A DNA stretch of 64,000 nucleotides from Xiphias gladius (GCF_016859285.1 NC_053409.1:21771976-21835975), one strand, 5' to 3'; numbered from the stretch's first letter, positions 10,638 to 24,572 are shown. Numbers and translations: made by a program. Notes: a model not told the origin generated them from the sequence alone.

Positions 10638-13600
10638 GTGCGTTTGCCGACACGTCCTCCTATCAAGGGGACTTGGCTGTGATCTTTAATGGCAGTGTTA
10701 ATATTTAATGGTAAGCGTGTTGTCAGCAAAGAGCAGCAGGCAGGGACCCGGGGCTCGTATAAAAGATGACAAGGCCTCTACACCAGGTGGCTCGGCGCGG
10801 GTGTCCTACACGGAGCAGCATGAGAGACCCTTGGATGCGCAGCCGCATCTTCTTCTTGATACAGTTCGACAGCACAGAATTGATGTTATGGGGCTCTTTG
10901 CAGTTTGCAGTGCACTCGGGCACTCCGTGAGGCATTGTGGCTTCTTTCCACGGCAGAGCCGCACAGGACACGTCTGAAGAGCAGATAGATGGGTTGATTG
11001 GGGTTCTCCACAGTCCTCAGAAATCAGCATGAATATGCAAAAACTGAGACAAGGCCTTAAAGAGTTTTGACAGTGTTTGGAAGGCCTTGAAAGTACGCCT
11101 AATTTCATCAGCATGGTTCAGCCTCGTCCTACCATTAATGCTTTGGACCTGTACTAAAAACCTGCGGTGACGAGTGATTTTGGTACAGTATTAGTTTTAA
11201 AGGGTCAGTTCATCCAAATGCATGAAAGCTCATTCTCGACAAAATATCCAATTCCACTTACTATTTTTTTTTTTTTTTAGCTTTCAACCTTATCACACGG
11301 ACTTCATCAGCAGGGGGAGCTTGGTCAGTTGTCATGGAGACATATCACCATGAGGTCTATTAATTTGCCACATTTTCAGTGCTTTGTGATTCGCAAGTAG
11401 AACATTTCTATTCACCTCCAATGTACTGCCTGGTTCCAGACCACTGAATCTCTGCCCATATCATCACACGTTTGTTCAGCCATTCATCTGTCTGGACCGG
11501 TGTTGTGTCCATTAAATGGCTTTGCTGGTTGGAGGAACAGTGGACCAGTCAGAGGGTCGGGGTTAAGATTGGTAACGCCATCTTTCTACATAGCAAGCTA
11601 CTCACATTCGTGAAAAACTGCGACAGAAAAATGGCGACAAGCGTGGATGAGATCCATGCATCTGCACGAAATGTTGCAAGTTGCCTTACGGAAAGTAAAA
11701 ACTCTTGAATCCAACATATTTCTTTGATTAATGAGGAAAACGGAAATGATGTTGGCGGGAAAGTTAAGTCACATGCCACTGATTGGTTCGGAGAAAACAA
11801 ACAAAATGAACTCCCCACCAACAAGAAACTGACTAACATGGTCACATGGAATGTCAGACTGAATAAATGAAGTGAAACAAAATTAAAATTCCGTCTAATA
11901 GCAGACTACATTTTATTGGTTTGTGGCATCTCAAAATGTAGGCTTAAATGTAACTAGGAAGAGTGAGGAAACATGTATTTTTGCGATTTGGATGAACTGA
12001 GTCTTTGAAATGAATGATTTTAACCGGATTTCTCCAGAAGTTCAGCCTGACCTGCGTTTTTAAGCAGTGTCATGTCTGAGCCTAAAACGTGCCAGCTACG
12101 AAAGTCCTTGTAAACTCCAACATTTGTGGATAAAAATAGAAAACTGGGAAGTCAGAAAGAAAAAGATTTGCACCCAATATTTGCATTCGCTGTGTTTATG
12201 TTTGATCAATCAAGCATGCAAGTTTGTCTAACATTGACATAACAAAAGTTGGAACGCCAAACAAACCACTGGACCCAGTAAAAGTTTTTTTTGAAGTGTT
12301 ATTGGTGTAGCTATTACTACAATAAATCTTGTAGTCTATTACAGAAGTGTCTTAAATACTGCATATAAATGAAAAATCTCGTCTCTTTGTAAAGCCTGAT
12401 CATTATAAAGGCTGAATAAATTCAAACTGTCACCAACAAGGCAACCTTCAGATGTTTTGTTCGTACGCTGTGAAGTAAAACACATGATAATCAGCTGAGC
12501 ATCCTCTTATTTTGATTGCCATCGTTCTCGCTTTTGATTTCCTATTATTTTGCTTCCTCTCGACCTCTCCGCTCAGATGTGCCAGACAGGAAGCTGACAT
12601 CAGACGAGGAGGAAGCCAAGCGGATCGCAGAGATGGGAAAACCGGTGCTGGGGGAACACTCCAAGCTGGAAGTCATTATTGAGGAATCATATGAGTTTAA
12701 GGTGGGAAAGGTTCATCTTCACACAGAGCAAACACAGCTTAAGACGCCTGATAATTACAGCTGAAACCAGTGTTTTCAAACAGATAACAGATCTCCAACC
12801 AGCTGCCACCTTGCGTGAAAGAGCGTATTTCTAATTTCAGTGGGTTACTGTGGCTCTTCAGAGGCATCCCAACCCACATAGTTGCGTTGCTGGATGAGAA
12901 ATGGCTTATATGCATCGTCTAACCTCCTCAACCAGAAAATATACCCACCATATTTGTTTGCTGCCTGGAACTGGATGTCACTGCCATCATGTGGTGACGC
13001 TCATGTATTTCTCCCCGGGAGTCTCTATGAATGGAGGTTCTAGACACTGGGAATTAGTAATGGATGGATTCTTGTTCTTGGCATTGTCTCACACAGAGCA
13101 CGGTGGACAAGCTGATCAAGAAGACCAACCTGGCACTGGTGGTGGGAACAAACTCCTGGAGGGACCAGTTCATGGAGGCCATTACAGTCAGCGCAGGTAC
13201 TGTAAAAATCCACAGTGTTTTCCGCTCTGACTCCTTTCTACAGCAGATAGCAAAGCAAAATGTGTGCATAAAATGAGATTTAAATTAGGTTTAAGTTAGT
13301 TGACCTCTAGGCCACGAAGGCCCCTCAATATTCCTCACTTAAACATGTCATTGTTTATATTCATTTATCATTTATGGGTCAGAATGTCTTGGCGTGTTAT
13401 TTATTATCAAAAAATTGCTGAAATTGTTGTTACTAATCTTGTAAATATTGAGTTTTGTCCTCTGCCAACATGATGACCACTGTTAATGCGGAAACTAGCT
13501 CTATTTTATTTGTACATTGAATTCATTTATTTACTGAAATAGCATTTATCGTGGAAAATGTGATCATCCCACAGGATGAGTGAATTTTTTTGGCACTTAT

Positions 13601-16600
13601 GGGAAGATGCCAGTGTCTGTCCGTTAAATATGAAGGTGGAGCCCAAAGACGGTTAGCTTAGAATGAAGACCGACACTTTTTGTAACGATGAAACAAACAA
13701 GACAAGTAGCATGTTGATTAGTGAGCTTCAGAGGTGGCTGGCAGGCTGATGATTTTACCTTATGGACAGAACCAGGTGAGCCCCACCCCCCCATTTTTAT
13801 ACTAAGCTACCTGTCTCCGTGCTGTGGCTTCATATTTACTGTACAGACATGAGAGTGGTACCAATCTTCTCATCTAACTCTTAGCAAGAAAGTGAATACG
13901 TGTATTTCCCAAAGTATTCACTAAACTGCGAATAGTTTGACTACAAGGACTGAACAGTTTTCCCATATAATTGTCAAACTTACAGCTATAGAGTGTCATC
14001 AGCTCAAAATAGTGGCTATCACCATCTTCAGTCCAAAAACACTGTTGCCAGTATCAGCCTTCATAAACTCATATCAGCGGAGTCCTCCTGGAAAGCAAAG
14101 GTCTTGAAGCTCTGGAATAATCTCACGTATGGAAGAGAAAACTCAACCATCACGTCAAGCGGCAGCAGCATCAGATCATCCTGCAGCCTGCAGTGCAGCG
14201 GCCGCTGCAGTCACAGCCACTGCGTAGTGAACATCGTGAAAGCCTCAGTCTGCCACTCGGGTGCTGAAATATTTAATCCAGCGGTGCGCTTTATTTTTTC
14301 ATGAGCCACTCGTGGTTGAAAAATGCATGCAGCTCACATGGCCTGACACTTTGAATCAGCACTGTTTCCCCTGCCTGTCTGCTGAGTTTCCTGCGAGCTG
14401 CTGGGACACAGAAGACGCCCGACACCTCCAGATGAGGAGAATGACCATTTACATTTCCACTTTCAGCTGGCATGGGATGACGCTTTTATCCAGACAGTGA
14501 GCAGGGTCTCAGTGCTCGAGTGCAGTTTGACAGAACAAACAGCCGGTGCAAGGACTAAATCTGTACCTATAGGAACACTTGGTCATCCTGCCAACAAGGT
14601 GCACCAAGTACGTCAAATTGCTGCAATCAGTTTGGTGTATCACACTGCAAAATGTGTGAACTCGGCCTTAAAGCCAGAAGAAACAGAGACTGTATCCCAA
14701 ATTCATACCACCTGCTAACTGTGTACAGTATAACCTTCATACTAATCGTCATAGTACACCATTTTAGCAGTATATTTACAAAGGAATCAACATATTTAAT
14801 CATTTTATACTAAAAGGAAATGATACAGCACGTGCAACATCATAAACTTTGGAACATCACTGCAAATGCAACTTCACAAACAGACATCAAAATTTTTTTC
14901 CTAAGAACAGTGTCCATCAACGGCACACGCTAAAATCGCCCGTATTTATTGCAGTATGCATACTGTCTGCTTCGACTACACTTGATTTAGTCACTTTTCC
15001 AGTTTAAACACACAACATTCTCCGAACCCGCTTGAAATTAGTTTGTAGTTTGGATTTGGGAAACAATGTGAGAGTTGTTTACCCGTAAACTGAGCCAAAA
15101 GCCAAAAGCCTAGAGCCGAGGAAGATGTTCACCCACAAAGTGAGTTAATAGAGAAGCGTTTGAGAAACCGGTTTACAAACCCGGCGTTCATAATGAATTA
15201 GTACACTAAAGAGTAAACTAAAGTTCATAACCTACAAACTAAATTAAGAGCGACATTTATTTGTCTGTAAACTTCATTTCTGTCATTGTCTATTGACAAA
15301 AACATGCAGCCCTTATATTAATTAAAAACATCTCATTCCCTGAGGCCGTTATTAATCTAGATGCGTATTTGTAGGACATTCAGTGTTGAAGATATATAAC
15401 AGTAACCTCAGGCTGAAGTGATCCTGTATGATACCTCACAGTGAAAAATAAGTCAATGTGCCTTTTTAAGTGAAGTTGTTCTCTTCCTTCCCCTCTCCGT
15501 CATCCCTTATCTCCTTTATCGATCCTTTATCTCGCCTCTGTTTTCCAACTCTTCTCTGACTCCTTACCCTCTCTGCCGTCTCTAAAATTTCTGCTTCATC
15601 ATCTGTCACCTTTCTTTCCTTGTCATACTCTCTTTTGCTTCCTCGTCCTCTATCTCCCTGTTCTTTCTTGCTCCCTGTCCTGTCTCTTAATATTTACTTC
15701 CCCTCTCTCACCCCTCTCTCTTTATCACTGCCCAAATATTCTGCTATCTCTTCATCCCCTCTGCTGCTCCACTCTGTCCTGTCATCCCATTACACTTCAA
15801 TCTTTCCCACCTTTCAACCCCCCGCCCCGACTCCCTCGCCGTCTCCCCCCCACTTGGCCCCACTTCTCGCCAGGAGATGAGGACGAAGAGGACACAGGGG
15901 AAGAACGGCTGCCATCCTGTTTCGACTACGTCATGCACTTCCTCACCGTCTTCTGGAAGGTCCTGTTCGCTTGCGTCCCTCCCACGGACTACCTGAACGG
16001 CTGGGCCTGTTTCACCGTCTCCATCATCATCATTGGCCTGCTCACGGCCGTCATCGGCGACCTGGCGTCTCACTTCGGCTGCACCATTGGCCTCAAGGAC
16101 TCGGTCACTGCTGTGGTGTTTGTGGCACTCGGTACATCTGTCCCAGGTGAGTCCAACCGCGGTAGGAGAGGACACTTTTTGAAAAGGAGACGTCATTTTG
16201 AATACATTTCTGTTTTTAACTTGTAAGTCTATCGGTCTGTTAGTGTTTCTCTGTTTCAGTTGATGGATTAAATGATTTATTTTATAGTTTGAAAAAAAAA
16301 TTGACTTCATGAGCTTTCGATACATTTTCGAACAGAAAACGTGCTTTGTCATCAAGATGGCCGATATTCTTGTTTCCTCCAAACTGACACTTTCCCTCGA
16401 CAGGAATAATATGTCACCAAGAAGTTTGACTCTGTCAGCATTTTCTGTTATTAAAGGTCCTATGAGCAACATTAATACATCTTTACTCATTCTTTTTTGG
16501 GGAAAAAAGATTTTATAAATATTGTGAACAAGCACGACCAAATTGCAGAAGACTGCTGGCCTTCACACGCCAATTTACTTTGCGAGAAACGGGCAGATTT

Positions 16601-18707
16601 GGCAATGGACGGAAATGGAAGATATGGAGTATTTTGGTTAGTCCACTGCAAGCCTTGTAGTCACACCAGAGAAACAGCCTAAATTACCTACAGTAAGTTT
16701 GGGGTGTTACATACTATATTGCTATTGGTTCATCAACAGGTAGAACCAGATACAAACAGGATTCGGCTGCTTTCAAATGAACTGAATCGCTTGTATTTGT
16801 GTTAATGTCAGATTTTGTTTCGATGGGACTGCCTGCAGCGGTGGCTTTGCTGCCATTTTTCCACAGGTTGTTGGTTGTTGACATGTCTGTAGTTCTTCTC
16901 GCTGTCAAAAATACCTGATATTTCCGACTTGTAATTACAAAAAGACTGATATGAACAGTTTGGGGCTGCTCATAATTGCAGTTTAAAAGATGTGACACGA
17001 ATGTGGCATTATCATCTTAATTGTCTCCTATGTTTACAAAAAAAACCAACTGCAAGGTATCTCTGTGGAGGAACAAGCGATAATCTGATGTTTAAAGCCC
17101 CCATGAAGAAAAGTTCTATGTGACTGTGCCTTCTTTTCAAATCTCTTTTGTTCTGTTGACAGAAGCTTTTCTGTCTCTTTTGGTAGCACCATCAATTACT
17201 TGAAAACTGTAATCCATTGCTAATCACACATTACTCACTGAAAAAGTAAAAAGTTAATAAAATTGATGAGTAATTACTTTCCCTACTTTATTCAGCAGCA
17301 AAAGAAATGTGTTGCATTACTCATTATTGTACTTTAAATACTCACATTCATTACTGTCAAAGGTGCCTTTTTACGGCCCCAAATTGTCCACACCCACACA
17401 TCTTCTGATTCTGTTTAACACATGTAGAAATAGAAACCAAGACACTGCAGTTTAACAAGCTGGGAGTCCTACAAATTGGAGGGATTTACTGACCATCCAG
17501 GAGCTAGCTTAGCCTCGGTGACTGCACACAGTGCTCTGGAAGCCCTGACCTCAGACGCTCGGTTACACACCCTCCAACTCTAAAAAAAGCGGTGAATAAA
17601 TAGGACAACTCGGGGATTACCTGGAGTCGCATTTCTCCTCTTTTGGTAGAGGCCACCGTCTACCCTGCGCCTCAACCAATTCCCGGACCAGACTGTCCAC
17701 TGAACAGAGAGCCCAAACTCCGTCAGACTCCCAGTAAGACAGCGAACAGGCCGCCCCCAAATGTTGAAGTGCCAGAGCGTTAATGGGATTAGTAACTGTA
17801 ATGTAATGACTGCTTTACAAATTGTAATCCCTTACGCTACTCGTTGCAGAAAAAAGTAATCACATTACTGTCCCTCCTTGCTAAGTAATACATTACTGTC
17901 CAACACTGGCTACCACTAGGAGTCACCAGAGTCAAAACTTAAAATCCTACACACTGGGGCTTTAAAAACACTGTAGTTTACACCTTGATGTGTTTTTACA
18001 TATTATACAATCAATCTGTGTATATGTGTGCCAGGCTCACTTTTATAAATAGTACTTTTCCCTAACATATCTCGTGAGAAATATATTAGAAATCCCTTTG
18101 AAATAGCTTGACGAAAGATTCTTACCCTCCAGTCCACTTTCTAGCCCTTTAGAGCTTTCAGCCACATTCCACGGCCTTCATCAGCGGATGGAGAGATACT
18201 GATTGCACCTTGAACTAAGATTGTTTTTTCAAACTATTTTCACAAAGACAAGGATGAACCTTCATGCTTGCATTTAAAATGATTTGATCAGTCTGTAACA
18301 GTAATGACAACTGACTTCTCTCCCCCCCAGACACTTTTGCCAGTAAGGTAGCAGCAGTCCAGGACACCTACGCAGACGCCTCCATCGGGAATGTGACCGG
18401 CAGCAACGCCGTCAACGTCTTCCTGGGAATCGGCATGGCCTGGTCGGTGGCGGCCATCTACTGGCACATGAAAGGGAAGCCGTTCGTGGTGGAAGCCGGC
18501 TCGCTGGCCTTCTCTGTCACTCTCTTCACCATCTTCGCCTTCCTGGCCATCTCGGTGCTGCTTTACCGGCGCCGGGCCCACATCGGAGGAGAACTGGGCG
18601 GGCCCCGGGGACACAGACTGGCCACATCAGCCTTCCTTTTCAGCCTCTGGTTCCTTTACATCCTCTTCTCCAGTCTGGAGGCCTACTGTCATATAGAGGG
18701 CTTCTAA
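9932..18707 (+). CDS. slc8a3: Na+/Ca2+ exchanger 3 (NCX3), C-terminal exons, partial
   Basis: This is the 3' part of a plasma-membrane sodium/calcium antiporter that exchanges 3 Na+ for 1 Ca2+. Exons: 9932-9949, 12577-12701, 13097-13196, 15874-16146 and 18331-18707 (stop TAA 18705-18707). They join in phase to about 297 residues. In order they encode the end of the second Ca2+-binding domain (GEHSKLEVIIEESYEFK), an acidic linker (DEDEEDTGEE), then the C-terminal membrane half. That half carries the second alpha-repeat, with GLKDSVTAVVFVALGTSVPD and GSNAVNVFLG as the ion-binding motifs, and ends EAYCHIEGF, as NCX proteins do. DVPDRKLT, GEERLPSCFDY and FACVPPT resemble NCX3 more than NCX1 or NCX2 (from memory). 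The map3k9/ttc9/med6/pcnx1 neighbourhood also fits SLC8A3. The large first coding exon and the mutually exclusive exons A/B were not found and should lie upstream of the window. A fish-specific NCX4 paralogue is the main alternative. Confidence 0.93.
9950..12576. other. slc8a3 intron after the micro-exon
   Basis: No exon found. It contains a TG run (10596-10636) and, at 11278-11317, a short piece (AGCTTTCAACC, then ACTTCATCAGC) that resembles 18151-18190 in a later intron, so both are probably one repeat family. Confidence 0.65.
10596..10636 (+). repeat. (TG)n microsatellite
   Basis: A 41-bp uninterrupted TG run. Confidence 0.97.
13197..15873. other. slc8a3 intron with a foldback repeat
   Basis: Holds the family-D element (13600-13925). 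Its last 380 bases (15490-15873) are strongly pyrimidine-rich and lead into the CGCCAG acceptor of the next exon. No coding sequence found. Confidence 0.7.
13600..13925. repeat. Family-D foldback repeat
   Basis: Left arm 13614-13660 (TGTCTGTCCGTTAAATATGA, then GGTTAGCTTA) pairs imperfectly with right arm 13803-13849 (TAAGCTAC, then CTTCATATTTACTGTACAGA). The 47-bp inverted arms are about 140 bp apart. The flank continues with ATCTTCTCATCTAACTC and GTATTTCCCAAAGT, which recur at 2215-2275. It looks like a non-autonomous, MITE-like element. Confidence 0.7.
16147..18330. other. slc8a3 last intron
   Basis: No exon seen. 17215-17330 and 17790-17900 contain repeated AGTAATNACTTT, GTAATCCCTTAC and TAATACATTACTG motifs, typical of another dispersed fish repeat. 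The acceptor is TCCCCCCCAG. Confidence 0.6.
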
Positions 18708-18740
18708 GCAGAAAAGACCTCAGCATCAGAGAATACAAAC

Positions 18741-18746
18741 AATAAA
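18741..18746 (+). terminator. slc8a3: Proximal poly(A) signal candidate, slc8a3
   Basis: An AATAAA lies only 34 nt after the slc8a3 stop codon. Used alone it would give a very short 3' UTR. Other AATAAA hexamers lie far downstream, for example at 25298-25303. Confidence 0.3.
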
Positions 18747-20118
18747 GGGTTTAAAGTACAACTTCAGAAGTAAAAGAGTGAATTCTCACTGTGGAATTTG
18801 GGTCAGTCTTGTATGGTATGGAAGAACAGGAGAGGTAAACCCGGGGTTTTCCCAGACACCTCCCTCCCTCTCCCTCTCTCTCTCTCCCTCAACCCCCTCT
18901 GTAAGGATGCTTGGAGGTGTGTATCCTGCCCTCTAGTGCCGACAGGCCTGTTCTTCCCGGCTCATAGGAGAGCTGTCCTGAGCCCGTGCGAGTGTGCTTA
19001 CAGTTGGGATTGGGTCACCACCAGATCCAGGAGATGCCGATGCTGAGAGGTGGTCCTGCATTCCACTGGAAGAGACTGCAGTCTTATATCCGGAGAGAGT
19101 CGAGTTAATCAGAGGTCTATATTTTTCTCAACATCTGACGAGAACGACTTTTTTTAAAAAGTATTTTGGGGATAAAAACGAAAAAAATCAATCAAACAAA
19201 AAAAAACAAAACAAAACACACACACACACACACACCCACACAAAAGAGGAATCAAAGAACTATTTTCTGATCTATGTTAAGGGATAACAAAAGATTATAT
19301 CGTAAATGGAGATATGTTTTTGAGTGACAGTGGGATGGAGTCATAGTATTTTATTTTGTTTTTTGCATAGTTTCCTAAGGAGCACTGCAGAGTTCTCAGA
19401 AATCACACAGAGGAGAAGAGGAGCGACAGTGACAGTTCATACTGGCAGACGAATCACCATTCAAACAGGCGAGGAGGAAGAGGTGGACACAGTGAACATG
19501 GTCCAACTGCCCTGAACATTACTTCCGTACTCTATACGTATCTATATATAATATATTTCCATATTTTCTGTATATTTTGAATATTTGTTTAAATGTGGTC
19601 ACCTTCTGCTCTAACAACAGAGGATTGCTGTGGCTAAGCGGGGGGGAGGGGGGGGTCAAACTATATACTGGAAAGATGTCTTCACATTTCTAAGAGTTAT
19701 GTATCTTGCCTAGGTAAAAGTATGACATTGTATTTTATTTATTTACTGATATCTTGATCTCACTCGAATTTTCACCTTTTCAATCAGAAATCCGAAAAAA
19801 AACAAAAAAAAAAAAAAAACAACGTGTTGCTGCAGAGATAAATTCAGAGGTATTTTTGTACTGTTCCATCCATGCACTTTGCTGTATAGTTCTATTTATG
19901 GAGACTTCTACTTGTTCATGTGCAAAAGGCCAATATAACAGGGGTCACTATGGACGAAACAGAGTGCCTGTGGAGGTAGAGGCATTTGCTGCAGCTGCCC
20001 ACACTGACCAGCTATTCGCTCCGCCGAAAAACTGAAGAGCTTCTTTCCAAAGCGGTGGATAAACGTTTTTGTAGCTCCATTAATAGATTTTTGGCCACAG
20101 CTGAACATGCTGAAATAA

Positions 20119-20472
20119 CAAGTAGGGTGGTACCTAACAGTTATTTTCATTATCAATTTTCTGCCAACTATTTTCTCCATTAAGGGCTTTGACTGTAAAA
20201 TGTTAGAAAATTATGAAAAATGTCAAACCCAGTGTCCCACAGCTCGAGGTGACGTCTTCCACTGTCCAAATCCCAAAGATATTCAGTGTAGAGTAACTCA
20301 AAAGAGAGAAAAGCAGGAAATCTTTCCACATGAGGGGTTAAAAACATCAATTATTATGTCATTTCTGCTTGAAAAATTCGTCAAATTATTAATCGATTAT
20401 CATAATAGTTGCCAACTATTTTTCCGTCAATCAACTAATCGTTTTATCGAATAATTGTTGCAGCTCTAAACA
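20119..20472 (+). repeat. Family-B interspersed repeat, copy 1
   Basis: Begins near GTTATTTTCATTATCAATTT and ends with ATTAATCGATTATCATAATA, CAACTAATCG and GTTGCAGCTCTA. The internal segment, with TGTCCAAATCCCAAAGATAT and CACATGAGG, is shared with copy 2 at 28046. Confidence 0.75.
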
Positions 20473-22083
20473 CAACAACTGCCATGTTATAATCTTATAT
20501 AAAGCCAAAGTCCTGATGCCACAAACTGCTAGCTGCTGTTCTACTAGCTTCTGTATCTCAGTGCTATCTAATTTAAGGTTTCTTTCATCTATATTGGGTT
20601 TCATTATCCACTTTAAAAAAAAAAAGTGTATCTACTAAGTTGAACTCTTTTCTGATCTTAACAGACTTAAACAACAGTTCATTTGGTAGCATGCAAAGAG
20701 GCTACGGCTCCAACAAAAATGTACCATTGCGTTAGCTTACGTCATTGCAACTTGGTTTCTTCCATATCCATGATAAACACATTCTCTTATAATGTAATTT
20801 TTTCAGCTCTTTAGTTGTAACCTCTGCCATCTAAAAGCGACTACATTGTTGGGCCCCTTTCTGTCCTGCAGTTGTTAAAGCTATGTGTTAGCTAGCTCCA
20901 GCCACGCTAATCAACATGGACGTTTAAGTAATTTGCATTATTACAAGAGCAATAGTGATAGTTTTACTGCAGCTCTCTGTAAAGTCGCTATGGCTAATGT
21001 GTTAGCAAACGCCTATTTACTGTATACGTTTAGTAGATATGGAACAACATTAGCATCCAATCGGAGTTTTTTTTGTGGCCACTCGATAAACTTAAGTCTA
21101 ATATTCGCTCTATTTTTGCTAACTTTGTCGGTCAAAGTTTGTGACTAGCTAACTTTTAGTCCAAAACAATCAGCTAAAAGAGGCTAAATGCTCTCTACAG
21201 CTGAGTGTAAGTGCAGAGTTGGGTAATAATTCTCCGTCAGTTCACTACTATGACCAACCACTTTCACATCATTATACATAGATATTTGATTTATTGTTAA
21301 TATTCAAAAATCAATTAGTGTAGCATTAACAGAGTAAAATAAATGCAGAGAATCGAGGTGATTACATCATCAGAAATGTTCATAATTGACCATGATTTTT
21401 CATCACAACTTTGCTTCTGGTCATTATTTTAAAAGTAGATCTGTTTCAGTGATGCCCCATTTCGGATTGAAACTCTTCAGTGAAGAAGCAGTGTCAAGAG
21501 CCGCCGGCGTGGGGGTGTCAGAGAAGCGGGTAGCTCCAGGTTAAATTTGAAAGTAACCTGATATTGATACTGAATGCCGTTTAACACACGACTGGTGCTT
21601 TGTTTTTAAAATGAGAAGAAAAAAAAAATTTAAACTCCGTTTGAAAACGTTTGAAACTCCCAAGAGCAGTAGACAATGTGATTATTACTTAATTTGCATA
21701 ATGTGTATGTTAGTATATAATCAGTCAGTTCTTGGCTAATTTAAAAATCACCCCAAGAGATTACCAAAGAGGTGGGATGCAGCATCTGTTTAAAAAAAAT
21801 AAAATAAAAAAATAAAAAAGTAAACAAAAACAAAAAAAAGAAGTGACAGTAAGTGGCAGTGACACTGTATTTCCACAGGAGGGACGTCAGTCTCCAGTCC
21901 CTGTGGTCGTCCCTTCTTCCACTTCTCTATTAGCACTCCTCCTCTTCCTCAGTGTTCTTCCTTTGTGGTGAGCAGTGTTGTAAATACGTCTCGTGGCTGA
22001 ATGGGATGTTCTTTTCCTGGCCCCCGGACCACACCTGCTCACCTCACTCTGTCTCTATCCCTCTCTATCTCTTTTATATATAA

Positions 22084-22114
<31 letters not shown>

Positions 22115-24220
22115 CCACACATTCGGAGTAGAACAACGGGTCCACTGCTACATAAGAGGGAGGACAGTCGGGCGGCTGACCGTCCCATTCAGAGGCAACA
22201 CAAACCCACATTATGTACATAATTTTTCAGTGTATGTTTACATAGACACATTATAGGTGTCCTGTGAGGGGGGGGGGGGTCAACACAACTCTCACATCTC
22301 ATCTACAGGTTATCTGCAGTCGCTTCATCTGAGCCAGTGTCAGTGGAAGTGTGAAGTTCTTAAGTTTTTATTTTACTTTTTTTGAGTCACTATGTCACCC
22401 TTTCCTTTGCTAAAATCCTGCGACAGAAAATACTTTGAGTCTTGAGTTCAGCAGGTATTAACAGTACAATGACAAGGAAGTGCCAGTGTTCTTAATTTTT
22501 ATCTTTGCCTTTAGTGGCTACTTGTATTGTTTCTTTGGTTGTGTTCTTGATTTTATCTGCCGGGATGCGTTGGGCTGAACGTCGGCCGGTGTGTGTTTGT
22601 GTGCCGTGCATGTTGCCTGCCGAAGCCAGGCTGTGCGTCCTCTCTGCACTCATGTGCACGGGCGGAGTCTTTGGTCTTCACAAGGGGCACGACTATAAAT
22701 CGGTTCTGTCATTTTGTCTTAAAAATACATGTCTTAATTCCGTAGAAGAAAAAAAAAAATCATTTTTCACACACATCACTTCTCCAAACACCAGACTTTT
22801 ATTTATTTTTTTTTTTCTCAGCCTGCAGGATGGAAGTGAAATATCACCGTACACTAGTTAGACTTGTGGTTGATGAATTTTTGAGACACTGAGGAAAACG
22901 TCAGTGGTTAGGTGAATAATGTTCTATTAACTTTTTTTTTTTTTTTAATTTTTGTTTTTTTGTGAAACAGAAAAGGGGCACATTTTTATGGATAGGTATG
23001 TTTTTCCTGGCCTGCAATGAGATGTCAAAATAAAAAAGCAAATTTCCAAAGCTGACGATGTTTTGAGATCAACCCGTTTTGTCCTTTTACTGTGGAATAA
23101 AAGCAACTTTCTGGTTCATAAGCAAACACTGGTTTCACTGACTTAAATCAAGCCTGACTATGTGTCTACTTGCAGATTTTGAGAAAAACTGTGTTAATTG
23201 CATCATATTGCCACTGTCACAGAATGAACTTTTCAGGTATTTAGGAAAGCAGACTCGTTTACTGCCTGACCACATTGTATTTTTGTCATTACAGGTCTTG
23301 AAAAAAAGTTTTCACAAACAAACCCTAATACTTCCGGCCAGGACAAAAACTGGCGTTATTAGGGTTTTTCACACAACAACAGAGATGTGGCAGAACATGC
23401 TGCTATAAAAATCTTGTGTGTTGCAGTGAAAAAGCACAAGCCCAAACTGGAGGTGTGGATTTGTTTTTAGGGGACATGTTCTGGAGAAATGTTTATTCGA
23501 AATGACCCCTGATTCCTATTTTTTCATTTTTGTGTTCTCATCCAGTCCCCAGGCAAAGTGAAGGAGTCACTTTGTGTCATGAAAAATGTCTTTTTCTCAG
23601 CATGCAGCTACATTTTGCTCCATTCCTGTGAAACCAGTCCACTGTCTGGTGTCTCATACTTTTATATCATAATTATCTCCATGTCTGTTGATTGGACTGC
23701 ATGCAAAGCAGGGGAACTGCTTTGTTTACATTTTGTGAACCACAGAATATTCCAAATTCAGATTTGACATTTAAAAAAAAAAAAAAAAACAGCACTGAGG
23801 CAATGATCCTGTAAACTGCAGAAACATAACTTTAGATGGATGTTTTTGTTGATATCAGTATTTTACTCAGGCATTTTCAGGTACATTAAAGCTTAATTGA
23901 GTATCAAAGGGCATTTTCCGACCTTTCTTCCTTGTCTTTTCCACTTTAATACACAGTTTTTTTTTTCCTCTCACACACTCATAAGAGCACTAAAATCTTT
24001 GTTTGGTGCCTAATGGAGAAATAAATGAAGCCTTTTAAAAATGACCTCCATTACTCTGTTGAATAATAGAAGAGCTTAATATTCAAGTTTTGGAATTAAA
24101 ACTCAAAGAAAAAGCAACATAAGCCCTCCGATGTCCCACATATGGAAGCCCGTTTCTGCCAGAAAAAGAAACAAATACCTTAAAAACTTAGAATAATAAT
24201 AATGAAAGGTCATATTACAT

Positions 24221-24480
24221 ATTTGACCTGCTATGTCTGAGTTAAAGTTCATAAAGTTTTGACTTACTATCATAATTTAAGTCAAGATTTTGACTGTCAC
24301 AAAATTCCACATATCATTTTCTTTTTAGTAAACTATCATTTTTGACTTTTTATCTCATAATTTTGACATTTCAATAATTTAAGTCAAATTATGACCTGAT
24401 ATACCAGAACTTTGACTTACTATTTCATAATTTTGACCTAATAAGTTATAATTTTGACGAAGTAAAAATTTTGACTCTTT
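24221..24480 (+). repeat. Degenerate TTTTGAC tandem region
   Basis: Nine TTTGAC words in about 260 bp, many within ATAATTTTGAC or TTTGACTTACTAT, with spacing often near 20 bp. This suggests an old tandem array of a short A/T-rich unit. Confidence 0.6.
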
Positions 24481-24557
24481 GTTTTGATCATGACAAACTC
24501 TTTCAAAATCTTTTTCTTTCTTCTTTCTTTTTCCTGGCAGAAACGTGCTTCCGCAGA

Positions 24558-24572
24558 CCCCCCCCCCCCCCC
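24558..24572 (+). repeat. C15 homopolymer
   Basis: Fifteen consecutive C. Confidence 0.95.

Noticed and set aside
15744-16541. A 265-codon open frame on the minus strand
   Set aside because: It is the antisense shadow of slc8a3 exon 15874-16146 plus flanking C/T-rich intron. It matches no family, while the + strand encodes unmistakable NCX sequence with proper splice sites.
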